From assembly GCA_028293305.1 (NCBI GenBank), contig JAQGPD010000019.1:1-6276 (forward strand): a stretch of DNA of 6,276 nucleotides, in the 5' to 3' direction. Positions 1 through 6,124 of this stretch are shown piece by piece; position 1 is the stretch's first letter, and the number at the start of each line of letters is the position of its first letter. Source of the DNA: Verrucomicrobiales bacterium. Lineage in GTDB: Bacteria; Verrucomicrobiota; Verrucomicrobiia; Verrucomicrobiales; V1-33. Position numbers and translations under genes: made by a program. The notes under the pieces are model-generated. The model saw only the letters and a list, made by a program, of their open reading frames with translations. It ran no database searches and had not been told where the DNA came from.

Positions 1-51
1 AATTTCCTAATTTCCTAATTTCTTAATTTCCTAATTTCCCATTTCCCCCCC
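1..51. repeat. 8-nt tandem repeat and C7 tract before the TauE/SafE gene
   Basis: Five consecutive 8-nt units start at base 1: AATTTCCT, AATTTCCT, AATTTCTT, AATTTCCT, AATTTCCC. A partial unit ATTT and a run of seven C (45-51) then touch the ATG at 52. The array begins at the window edge and may extend further left. It contains stops in the forward frames, so it is unlikely to be coding. It occupies the place where a ribosome binding site for the next gene would lie, and it holds no purine-rich Shine-Dalgarno motif on the + strand. A regulatory role is only a possibility. Confidence 0.85.
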
Positions 52-777
52 ATGCCCGCCGCCACTCTCCACACCGCTGCCGGCGCCTTCATCGCCGGCC
101 TCGCGACCAGCCTGCATTGTGCCGGCATGTGTGGTCCCGTCGCCTGCACCCTCCTCACCCTCAAAAAAAATCCCGGTCAGGACCCCCAAACGCCCGCCGC
201 CCTCTATCATATCGGCCGCATCCTCTCCTACGCCTCCCTCGGAGCCCTCGCCGGCGCGCTTGGCAAATGGCCCCTGACAAGATTCACCCACTCCCCGCTT
301 CAAATCCTGCCGTGGCTTCTCGCCATCGCCCTCCTCGCCATCGCCACCGGCCTGACTTATAAACTGCCGCGCCCCCTGGCCTTCAAAAAATGGGCCACCC
401 GCACCCGCTTCAAGCTCGCCACCATCCCCGTCAAACGCGGAGCCCTGGCCCTTGGACTCGCCACGCCCCTCCTTCCCTGCGGCCCCCTTTATCTCATGCT
501 GGGCATCGCCCTCGCCAGCGGTTCCGCCCTCCGCGGCGTCGAATTCATGCTGGCCTTCACCCTGGGCACCATCCCCCTCCTCTGGCTCGCCCAGCACCAG
601 ATCCAATTTTGGAATCACCGCCTGACACCCGCCGCCACCATCCGCCTCCGCCGCGGCCTGGCCTTCGTCGGCGCCCTTCTGATCTTCGGCCGCCTCTGGG
701 CCCAACCCGCCGACACCAATGCCGCCGGCGACCCCACCGCCCCCGACGTCAGCAGCTCCCTTTGTCATGGCACTTGA
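52..777 (+). CDS. TauE/SafE (DsbD_2-like) family membrane protein, probable cbb3 oxidase/copper assembly factor
   Basis: This is a 241-residue polytopic inner-membrane protein. Six hydrophobic segments are visible at about residues 8-35, 53-73, 82-103, 130-155, 160-180 and 200-217. The first helix carries the motif HCAGMCGP (Cys23, Met26, Cys27) and the fourth carries LLPCGPLY (Cys143). This pair of Cys-Pro-rich helices is typical of the cytochrome-biogenesis-like TauE/SafE group found beside ccoI, and is often suspected to handle copper or thiols. The label 'sulfite exporter' is a family name, not a supported function. The C-terminal tail ends in CHGT, a possible metal ligand pair. The ATG at 52 puts the first Cys motif at the usual distance from the N-terminus; an in-frame stop lies at 16-18. 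There is no Shine-Dalgarno motif. The 3' end overlaps the likely ccoI start by 11 nt, which suggests co-transcription and perhaps translational coupling. An A8 run (163-170) encodes Lys-Lys-Asn. The family call is strong; the precise role is inferred. Confidence 0.88.
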   Translation: MPAATLHTAAGAFIAGLATSLHCAGMCGPVACTLLTLKKNPGQDPQTPAALYHIGRILSYASLGALAGALGKWPLTRFTHSPLQILPWLLAIALLAIATGLTYKLPRPLAFKKWATRTRFKLATIPVKRGALALGLATPLLPCGPLYLMLGIALASGSALRGVEFMLAFTLGTIPLLWLAQHQIQFWNHRLTPAATIRLRRGLAFVGALLIFGRLWAQPADTNAAGDPTAPDVSSSLCHGT

Positions 778-3277
778 ACTCGCCCCCCCGCCCGGCTCCC
801 CCACCGCCGCACTCCCGCAGTCGGAATGCCTCCATTGCCGCACCCTCCACACGCCCGTCACCCCGGACGACCATTTCTGCTGCGCCGGATGCGCCTTTGT
901 GTATGACCTCATTAACAACTCCGGCCTTGGTGACTATTACACATTGAAAGGTGGGAAAACCACGCCTCCTCTCAAAAACACACCCTTCCACCAACGCGAC
1001 CACTCCTGGCTCCAACCCCGCATTGCCGAAGCCGAAACCCTCGCACTAACCTCCCAGGAAACCCGCGCCGCCACCCTCGATTGCGCCGTCCAGGGCATCT
1101 CCTGTGTCGGCTGCGTCTGGCTTTTGGAACGGCTTTTCCAACGCCAGCCCGGAGCCCTCCGCGCGCGCGTCCGTGCCAATCCCGGCCGCATACGGCTCGA
1201 GTGGTCGCCCGGCCAGCTCAACCTCGAAAACTTCGCCGAGGAAGCCCGCCAATTCGGTTATCTGCTCGGCCCCGCCGAGTCCGGCCCACCTCCCAGCCAG
1301 GCCCAAAGCAGCCGCATGGGACTCTGTGGCGCGTTCGCCATGAACGCCATGGCCTTCAGCCTGCCACGCTACCTCGGCATGGACGACAGCTTCGCGCTCG
1401 CCCCCGTCTTCCTCATGGCCGCCGCCGCCTGCGCCACCCTGGCAGTCCTCACCGGCGGCTCCTATTTCATCAACCGCGCCATCCAAAGCCTCCGCGCCGG
1501 AGTGCTGCACATGGACCTCCCCATCGCCATCGGCATCCTCGCCGCCTATGCCGGATCGCTCATCGGATGGCTCCTTCAGGTCCACGAACTCATCTACTTC
1601 GACTTCGTCGCCATCTTCACCTTCCTCATGCTCGCCGGCCGGCGCCTCCAGCTCTCCGCTATTGAGAGAAACCGCGGCCGACTGCTCGGAAACAACACCA
1701 TGGCCGGCTCTGTCACCCTAACCAACGGATCGGAACTCCCTATCGAATCCCTGACAACCCAGGCCGACTACCTCCTCCCGCCCGGCCGGATCATCCCTGT
1801 CGCCAGCCGACTCCTCGAAAAAGAAGCCACCATCAGTCTGGAATCCATCAGCGGCGAGGCCGATCCCCGCCACATCCCCGCCGGTGGCCGCGTCCCCGCA
1901 GGAGCCCTCAACATCGGCCGCCATCCCCTGAGGCTAACCGCTATGGAACCCTGGGCGGACTCCCTCCACCGCCGCCTGCGCGACTCCCGCGAAACCGAAG
2001 CGCGCCACCCCTGGCTGGACCGCATTCTCCGTTATTACATCCTCACCGTGCTCGTCCTCGCCGTCGCCGGCGGCATCGCCTGGTGGGCCGCCACCGGCTC
2101 CCCGGCCCGCGGCCTCCAGGTCCTCATTTCCCTGCTCGTCGTCTCCTGCCCCTGCGCCCTCGGCGTCGCCCTGCCCCTCGCGGACGACCTCGCCGCATCC
2201 GCCATGGAGCGCATCGGAGTCTTTGTCCGCCGTCCGGTTTTCTGGCCGCGACTGCTGAAAGTAAGACACATCCTCTTCGACAAAACGGGCACCCTAACTC
2301 TTGAATCCCCCGTCCTCGCCAATCCGGAGGACCTCCGGACCCTGACACCTCCCGCGCTGGCAGCGCTGCGGGTTTTGGTGCAGGACAGTCTTCACCCGGT
2401 GAGCCGAAGTTTGACCGAGGCTTTGGCGCGGGAGTATGGGAGCACCGGCCGGGGATTTGTGGGCGGAGGAAGGGACGAAAAGGACGAAAAGGACGAAAGG
2501 GACGGAAGGGACAATTCCATTGGTGGGGCGGAAAGCCCATTGCGGGAGGCACCGGATATTTTGGAAATTGCCGGCTGTGGGCTGGTGCTGACGGATGATC
2601 AGGGTGTGCGCTGGACGCTGGGGCATCCTGCCTGGGATGGAAGCTCCGGGGACCGCCACAGCCTTCCGGTGACCCCTTGGTCGAACCACCCCGCCGACAC
2701 CGTTCTCCGCCAAAACGGCACTATCATCGCCTCGTTCCGCTTCAAGGACACCATCCGTCCGGAAACCCGAGACACCCTGGCCAAGCTGCACCGCCAAGGT
2801 TATACCCTCCATATTCTCAGCGGCGACGGCAGTCGGAAAGTGGCGGACCTGGCCAATAAAGCCGGCATCCCGCACGAATGCGCCCTCGGCAATCTAACAC
2901 CTTCCGAAAAAGCCACCGCCGTCCGGGAACTCGACCACCACGACACCCTCTACCTTGGCGACGGAGCCAACGACAGCCTCGCCTTCGACGAAGCCTTCTG
3001 CACCGGCACTCCTGTTATAGACAAAGGCGTGCTCGAAAACCGCGCCGACTTCTACTTCCTCGGCCGCAGCCTGTCCTTCGTCACCGCCCTCTTCCAAACC
3101 GCCCGCCTCCGCCAAAAAGCCGTCCGCCGCACCGCCGCGTTCGCGCTCCTCTACAACGCCTCCGCCGCCGTCATCTGCCTCACCGGCCACATGAATCCGC
3201 TGCTGGCTGCCATCCTCATGCCACTAAGCTCCCTCGTCACCCTGGCCCTGGTGGCCGTGCATTTCCGCAAAGCCTGA
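767..3277 (+). CDS. ccoI: CcoI/FixI-type copper-translocating P1B ATPase
   Basis: This is an ATP-driven Cu(I) exporter of the type that supplies copper for cbb3 oxidase maturation. Positions are for the 836-aa form from ATG 767. The N-terminal Cys-rich domain has CLHC (21-24) and FCCAGC (37-42), followed by the GLGDYY segment usual in this subfamily. A heavy-metal-associated domain with CVGC (113-116) comes next. Membrane helices lie near 186-203, 210-228, 254-272, 276-293, 423-441 and 447-470, then 785-806 and 810-831. Catalytic motifs are SGE (362-364, where TGE is usual), CPC in helix 6 (461-463), DKTGT (505-509, phosphorylated Asp505), HP (543-544), GCG (603-605) and GDGAND (731-736). The C-terminus MNPLLAAILMPLSS is typical of CcoI. 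A start at ATG 719 would add 16 Pro/Ala-rich residues and overlap the upstream gene more; 767, with an 11-nt overlap, is preferred. Neither start has a Shine-Dalgarno motif. The ATP-binding domain carries an unusual charged loop (568-582) from a 9-nt repeat. No ccoS follows. Confidence 0.93.
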   Translation: MALELAPPPGSPTAALPQSECLHCRTLHTPVTPDDHFCCAGCAFVYDLINNSGLGDYYTLKGGKTTPPLKNTPFHQRDHSWLQPRIAEAETLALTSQETRAATLDCAVQGISCVGCVWLLERLFQRQPGALRARVRANPGRIRLEWSPGQLNLENFAEEARQFGYLLGPAESGPPPSQAQSSRMGLCGAFAMNAMAFSLPRYLGMDDSFALAPVFLMAAAACATLAVLTGGSYFINRAIQSLRAGVLHMDLPIAIGILAAYAGSLIGWLLQVHELIYFDFVAIFTFLMLAGRRLQLSAIERNRGRLLGNNTMAGSVTLTNGSELPIESLTTQADYLLPPGRIIPVASRLLEKEATISLESISGEADPRHIPAGGRVPAGALNIGRHPLRLTAMEPWADSLHRRLRDSRETEARHPWLDRILRYYILTVLVLAVAGGIAWWAATGSPARGLQVLISLLVVSCPCALGVALPLADDLAASAMERIGVFVRRPVFWPRLLKVRHILFDKTGTLTLESPVLANPEDLRTLTPPALAALRVLVQDSLHPVSRSLTEALAREYGSTGRGFVGGGRDEKDEKDERDGRDNSIGGAESPLREAPDILEIAGCGLVLTDDQGVRWTLGHPAWDGSSGDRHSLPVTPWSNHPADTVLRQNGTIIASFRFKDTIRPETRDTLAKLHRQGYTLHILSGDGSRKVADLANKAGIPHECALGNLTPSEKATAVRELDHHDTLYLGDGANDSLAFDEAFCTGTPVIDKGVLENRADFYFLGRSLSFVTALFQTARLRQKAVRRTAAFALLYNASAAVICLTGHMNPLLAAILMPLSSLVTLALVAVHFRKA
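2345..2660 (+). other. Codon-use and GC-skew island inside ccoI
   Basis: Codons before about 2340 and after about 2660 mostly end in C (gcc, ctc, ccc, atc). Between these points they change to G-ending and mixed forms (gcg, ctg, ttg, gtg, cgg, ggg, acg), so the + strand becomes G-rich. The reading frame is intact, and the segment encodes the nucleotide-binding domain from just before the HP motif to just after the GCG motif. The edges are estimated by eye to within a few tens of bases. Likely explanations are replacement of this part by recombination with a copy of different base composition, or relaxed selection around a repeat insertion. Confidence 0.6.
2468..2512 (+). repeat. In-frame 9-nt tandem array within ccoI (5 units)
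   Basis: The + strand reads GGAAGGGAC, GAAAAGGAC, GAAAAGGAC, GAAAGGGAC, GGAAGGGAC. On the minus strand this is GTCCCTTCC, GTCCCTTTC, GTCCTTTTC, GTCCTTTTC, GTCCCTTCC. Three units ending in C are flanked by two identical separator units. The period is a multiple of three and the frame stays open, giving the peptide GRDEKDEKDERDGRD (residues 568-582) between the HP and GCG motifs of the ATP-binding domain. About 60 residues separate these two motifs, more than in compact copper ATPases such as E. coli CopA. The array is of the same family as the one at 5529-5609, in the opposite orientation. Confidence 0.9.
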
Positions 3278-3308
3278 CAAGACTGGATTCCTTCCAAAAA
3301 GTATGGCC

Positions 3309-3321
3309 TGGCGTTTCGCCA
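3309..3321. terminator. Small hairpin between convergent genes, possible bidirectional terminator
   Basis: TGGCG-TTT-CGCCA forms a perfect 5-bp stem with a 3-nt loop in the 51-bp gap between the stops of ccoI and the minus-strand gene. The position suits a shared terminator. The stem is short, and neither side has an immediate T run: the + side continues AACAAATTT, and the minus side has a T5 run about 13 nt further on. It is a weak candidate. Confidence 0.25.
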
Positions 3322-3328
3322 AACAAAT

Positions 3329-4126
3329 TTAACGCGTCGCGGTAAAATGCGTCACCATGACGCAAATCATGAAAAAGACGGGCAGCCAAAAGTGGAAATA
3401 GCCTGTTTTTCTCCAGTGGTCCGGAAACATGGGGCGCACCGTCCCATCCTTCAGCTTGCGCTTTGCGAGCAACGCAAAACCCGTCGCCATCGGAATCATC
3501 AATAGCAGAAAAGGCTTCACATTCTCAGCCACAGCATCCCCGCCATAAATAGCGGATGTCTGCATCCCAAAGCCGAAACTCATCCCAAGAAGTCCGGGCG
3601 ATTCGGATTCCGGCGATAGTAAATCGAGCACATACATTACAATATAACGCAGTGTGAAAATCCATCCCGTGATTCCCAACCAACGCGCCTGACGAGCGTC
3701 TCCAGCCAGATGAGTGTCCACCCCTGTTCCAGGCAGGACTGACTGCACAACGACAGATTGCTCTGCCAAAATCCGGGCGGCTGTGACTTTTTCACAAAGA
3801 TTTCCTTCCAATGGCCCATCTACAATTGCCAGCAGTTCCGTTGCCTTCGCGGAGCGCATCGGATCCAACGGATCGACTTCCAAGTGCTTCTCCAAATGTG
3901 CCGTTAGTGCCGGCACATCCGATTCCACCGCCAGCACAACCCAACCCAGGAACTGGGAACCGCCACCGAGGGTGAAATCAAATCCGGCATCCGTCCTCCT
4001 GACATTCGCCACCCGCGTCTCCACCCCGCATTCCTGCGCGATCGACCGGAACGCCTCCACCTCGTCCATCCCATGAAAACGCGCCACCGGGACCATGCCG
4101 ACTGTTTCCACTTTGTTCGGATTCAT
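3329..4126 (-). CDS. Unrecognised membrane protein with soluble N-terminal domain
   Basis: I do not recognise this 265-residue protein. Residues 1 to about 145 are soluble and mixed alpha/beta in look. The stretch from VPVARFHGMDEVEAF through GVETRVANV to LAVESDVPALTAHLEKHL loosely recalls DUF2007-type 'putative signal transducing' domains (a short beta-alpha-beta unit acting on adjacent residues), but this is only a resemblance. The C-terminal half holds hydrophobic segments at about 150-171, 204-221 and 242-261, with a weaker one at 177-193. The loop before the last segment is basic and ends in HWRK. The chosen start is ATG 4126, the first ATG in the gap opposite the amidohydrolase; ATG 4096 (residue 11) is an alternative. 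No clear Shine-Dalgarno motif is present. Third codon positions favour G, as expected for a gene on the strand opposite the C-rich one. The gene is convergent with ccoI and divergent from the amidohydrolase, and it appears to stand alone. Confidence 0.75.
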   Translation of the reverse strand: MNPNKVETVGMVPVARFHGMDEVEAFRSIAQECGVETRVANVRRTDAGFDFTLGGGSQFLGWVVLAVESDVPALTAHLEKHLEVDPLDPMRSAKATELLAIVDGPLEGNLCEKVTAARILAEQSVVVQSVLPGTGVDTHLAGDARQARWLGITGWIFTLRYIVMYVLDLLSPESESPGLLGMSFGFGMQTSAIYGGDAVAENVKPFLLLMIPMATGFALLAKRKLKDGTVRPMFPDHWRKTGYFHFWLPVFFMICVMVTHFTATR

Positions 4127-4262
4127 GTTATCAGATCTACCAGCCCGTCTGCCTGAAAGCAAGGGCCGTCGCCGGGTCGCTGTGCCACCACCGGGACACA
4201 GAAAAAAGCAGTAAAAATTTCCCGCATTCCACCCGGCTGATTTTGTGCTTGGCTCCCCGGCC
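4127..4262. promoter_or_regulatory. Divergent intergenic region
   Basis: This 136-bp gap lies between two divergent starts (minus-strand gene at 4126, amidohydrolase at 4263) and must hold the promoters of both. Its most AT-rich part is 4200-4220, where an A6 run is followed by AGTAAAAATTTCC. I see no convincing -35/-10 pair, inverted repeat or operator, and no Shine-Dalgarno motif on either side. Confidence 0.35.
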
Positions 4263-5513
4263 ATGGCTTTGAACCAAAACCGCACCATCGCCGAACTCAA
4301 GGAACTCCGCGCCCTGACCGGAGATGAAAACGGCGCCCAACGCGTCGCCTTCACCCCCACTTGGCGCACCGCACGCGCGTGGTTGCTGGACAAACTGGCC
4401 GAGCTGCCCGTGGAAACCCACGTCGATGCCGCCGGAAATCTCTGGTCCACGCTCACCGGCGATTCCCCCCAAGCCCTGATCATTGGCGGGCATATGGATT
4501 CCGTCCCTAACGGAGGTTGGCTGGACGGCTGCCTCAATGTCATGGCAGGCCTGGAAATCCTCCGCCGCCTAACCGACGAATACAAAAATGGCCGCCCGCC
4601 CGTCACCGTCCGGCTAGTGGACTGGGCGGATGAGGAAGGCGCCCGGTTTGGAAAAAGTTTGTTCGGCTCCTCCGCCTGCTCCGGAAAACTTGACATGGAC
4701 GAAGCCCGCACCCTCCGCGACCGCGACGGCATCACCCTGCCCGATGCCCTGCGGGAGATCGGCATCGACTTTGAAAAAGTAAAAGACAGCGGCATCGAAT
4801 TGGAAAACGCCGCCGCCTCTCTCGAACTCCATATCGAGCAAGGCCCGGTGCTCCTGGACCTTGATCTCGCACTCGGCGCGGTCTTGGGCACCTTCGGCGT
4901 GGAACGCCACGCTATCACATTTCACGGCCAAGCCGCCCACTCCGGCAGCACCCCCATGAACCGCCGCCGCGACGCCTTCCTGGCCGCCGGAAAAATGAGT
5001 CAGGAAATCTACCGCATCGCCGAACGCAGCCACGGCGGCGTCTGCACCATCGGCTCCTGCACCACCAAACCCGGCATTGTCACCAGCGTCGTCGAGGAAT
5101 GCCGCATCACCCTGGACCAACGCCACCTCGACGCCGCCGGCCTGGCTCAAATGCTCCAAGAAACCCGCGCCGCCAGCGAAACCTTCGCCGCCGAAGGAAA
5201 TGTCAGGGTCTCCTGGGAGCGCCTCTGGCAAATCGAGCCCCGCCCCTTCCATCCGGAACTCATCGACCTCTGCGCCCAGTCCATCCAGGAAATCACCGGC
5301 ACCGCCCACCGCCTCCCCTCCGGCCCCCTCCACGACTCCGCCGAAGTCAGCGGCGCCGGCATCCCCACCGTCATGATGTTCACCCAAAGCCTCCACGGCA
5401 TCAGCCATAACAAAATCGAGGACACCCTGGAGGACCACCTCCACCAAGCCATCACCGCCTTCGACCGCCTCGCCACCAAAACCATCCACTGGATCCTCCA
5501 ACAACCCGCCTAG
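4263..5513 (+). CDS. M20-family Zn-dependent amidohydrolase (N-carbamoyl-amino-acid / allantoate amidohydrolase type)
   Basis: This is a cytosolic two-metal enzyme that hydrolyses a carbamoyl or amide C-N bond, probably in hydantoin/pyrimidine or ureide degradation; the exact substrate cannot be read from the sequence. The 416-aa length fits the family (about 400-420). Predicted metal ligands are His77 in GGHMDSV, Asp88 in LDGCLNV, Glu124/Glu125 in WADEEGARFG, His190 in LHIEQGPVL and His382 in GISHNKIED. The lid and dimerisation domain (about residues 212-325) contains GQAAHSGSTPMNRRRDA, including His226. The motif SGPLHDSAEVSGAGIPT (353-369) replaces the more usual SGAGHDA form, and LNV stands where many relatives have LGV after the bridging Asp. 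The ATG at 4263 is preferred; an upstream in-frame GTG at 4245 would add six residues. No Shine-Dalgarno motif is visible. No hydantoinase, permease or other purine-catabolism gene is in the window, so the gene has no operon partner here. Confidence 0.9.
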   Translation: MALNQNRTIAELKELRALTGDENGAQRVAFTPTWRTARAWLLDKLAELPVETHVDAAGNLWSTLTGDSPQALIIGGHMDSVPNGGWLDGCLNVMAGLEILRRLTDEYKNGRPPVTVRLVDWADEEGARFGKSLFGSSACSGKLDMDEARTLRDRDGITLPDALREIGIDFEKVKDSGIELENAAASLELHIEQGPVLLDLDLALGAVLGTFGVERHAITFHGQAAHSGSTPMNRRRDAFLAAGKMSQEIYRIAERSHGGVCTIGSCTTKPGIVTSVVEECRITLDQRHLDAAGLAQMLQETRAASETFAAEGNVRVSWERLWQIEPRPFHPELIDLCAQSIQEITGTAHRLPSGPLHDSAEVSGAGIPTVMMFTQSLHGISHNKIEDTLEDHLHQAITAFDRLATKTIHWILQQPA

Positions 5514-5528
5514 CCAACCTGCCGCCAC

Positions 5529-5609
5529 GTCCCTTTTGTCCTTTTTGTCCTTTTTGTCCCTTCCGTCCCTTTAGTCCCTTTAGTCCTTTTAGTCCCTTCC
5601 GTCCTTCCC
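5529..5609. repeat. 9-nt tandem array (9 units) with higher-order 36-nt blocks
   Basis: Nine uninterrupted 9-nt units of the form GTCC(C/T)TTNN are present. Last-five-base series: CTTTT, TTTTT, TTTTT, CTTCC, CTTTA, CTTTA, TTTTA, CTTCC, TTCCC. Units 1-3 all end in T and units 5-7 all end in A, each set followed by the constant GTCCCTTCC (5556-5564 and 5592-5600). It begins 15 bp after the amidohydrolase stop. One forward frame is open all through it and continues into the coding stretch to the right, where it would read as repeated Pro-Phe-Cys/Ser/Arg triplets. Confidence 0.92.
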
Positions 5610-5611
5610 CG

Positions 5612-6121
5612 GCTTCCCACAAGAAATCAACCCGCGATGCCGTGGCCGCCAGCCAACAATTCAACCTCCTCCCACCCGAAATCCAATCCGCCCAATTGCA
5701 GGACCTGACCAATGCGCTTGGGGAACAAAAACCACTCTCCCTACCGGAATTTTACGCACAACTTCCCGGCGACCAATGGGCCGCCGTGGACCTCCGCCAG
5801 GCCATCACCGCCTTCGCCAAGCAAAACAGCCGCGAAGCCTCGATCTGGGTCAATCAACTTCCCAACAACGAAGCCAGAGACACCGCCGTCAGCGGCCTCG
5901 TCGACTATCTGCTAGTCGGCGCCATGCCCGACCTGGAAGCCGCCGCCCATTGGGCTGCCTCCTCCACGGATCCCGAGGCCCAGACTCGCCGGCTCCAGCG
6001 CGTGGCCAAAGCATGGAACAAAACCAATCCTTCAGGCGCCGCCAACGCTATCAACAACAGCCAACTCAGCGAACCCGTCCGCCAACAACTTCTCCAATAC
6101 CTCACCCCCGCCAATCCCTGA
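5612..6121 (+). pseudogene. Helical-repeat protein, probably lacking its 5' end
   Basis: The frame is open from inside the amidohydrolase gene to the stop at 6119-6121, but the first usual start codon is GTG 5642, giving 159 residues. Protein-like sequence already begins before it (ASHKKSTRDAVAASQQF, from about 5612), directly against the 9-nt array. From GTG 5642 the sequence is helical and Ala/Gln/Asn-rich. It resolves into units of about 34 residues: 63-96 (SREASIWVNQLPNNEARD...AMP), 97-130 (DLEAAAHWAASSTDPEAQ...TNP) and a partial 131-154. The shared pattern is A-x-x-W near the start, Leu/Arg heptad-like positions in the middle, and N/D-P at the end. I associate such units with longer verrucomicrobial proteins of unknown function that have an N-terminal membrane anchor; no anchor is present here. 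I therefore favour a 5'-truncated remnant, but a short real gene starting at GTG 5642 cannot be excluded. The next gene starts 3 nt after the stop, in the same frame. Confidence 0.5.
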
Positions 6122-6124
6122 GCC

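Noticed and set aside
163..170. A8 run inside the TauE/SafE gene as a frameshift switch
   Set aside because: It simply encodes Lys-Lys-Asn in an expected loop, and a single tract of eight A is not evidence of phase variation.
31..918. Long open frame on the minus strand opposite the TauE/SafE gene
   Set aside because: The product is Gly/Glu/Ala-rich with no domain or hydrophobic pattern; it is the usual antisense shadow of a GC-rich gene with C-ending codons.
4134..4162. Possible promoter for the minus-strand gene: TTGCTT, 17-nt spacer, TAGATC
   Set aside because: Each hexamer matches the sigma-70 consensus at only three of six positions, and the predicted transcript would start at the ATG itself.
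4127..4918. Upstream extension of the minus-strand membrane protein to 529 residues
   Set aside because: The extra part is antisense to the amidohydrolase, Ser/Arg/Pro-rich and without domain features; ATG 4126 in the gap is far more likely.
4614..5528. 304-codon open frame on the minus strand opposite the amidohydrolase
   Set aside because: It is the Gly/Ala/Asp-rich antisense shadow of a gene with a clear family match on the + strand.
2468..5609. CRISPR array made of the 9-nt repeats
   Set aside because: The units are contiguous and only 9 nt long, with no unique spacers and no cas genes.
5637..5708. ATG 5637 as start of the helical-repeat protein
   Set aside because: It is in a different frame and reaches a stop after about 23 codons, so it cannot start the long frame without a frameshift.
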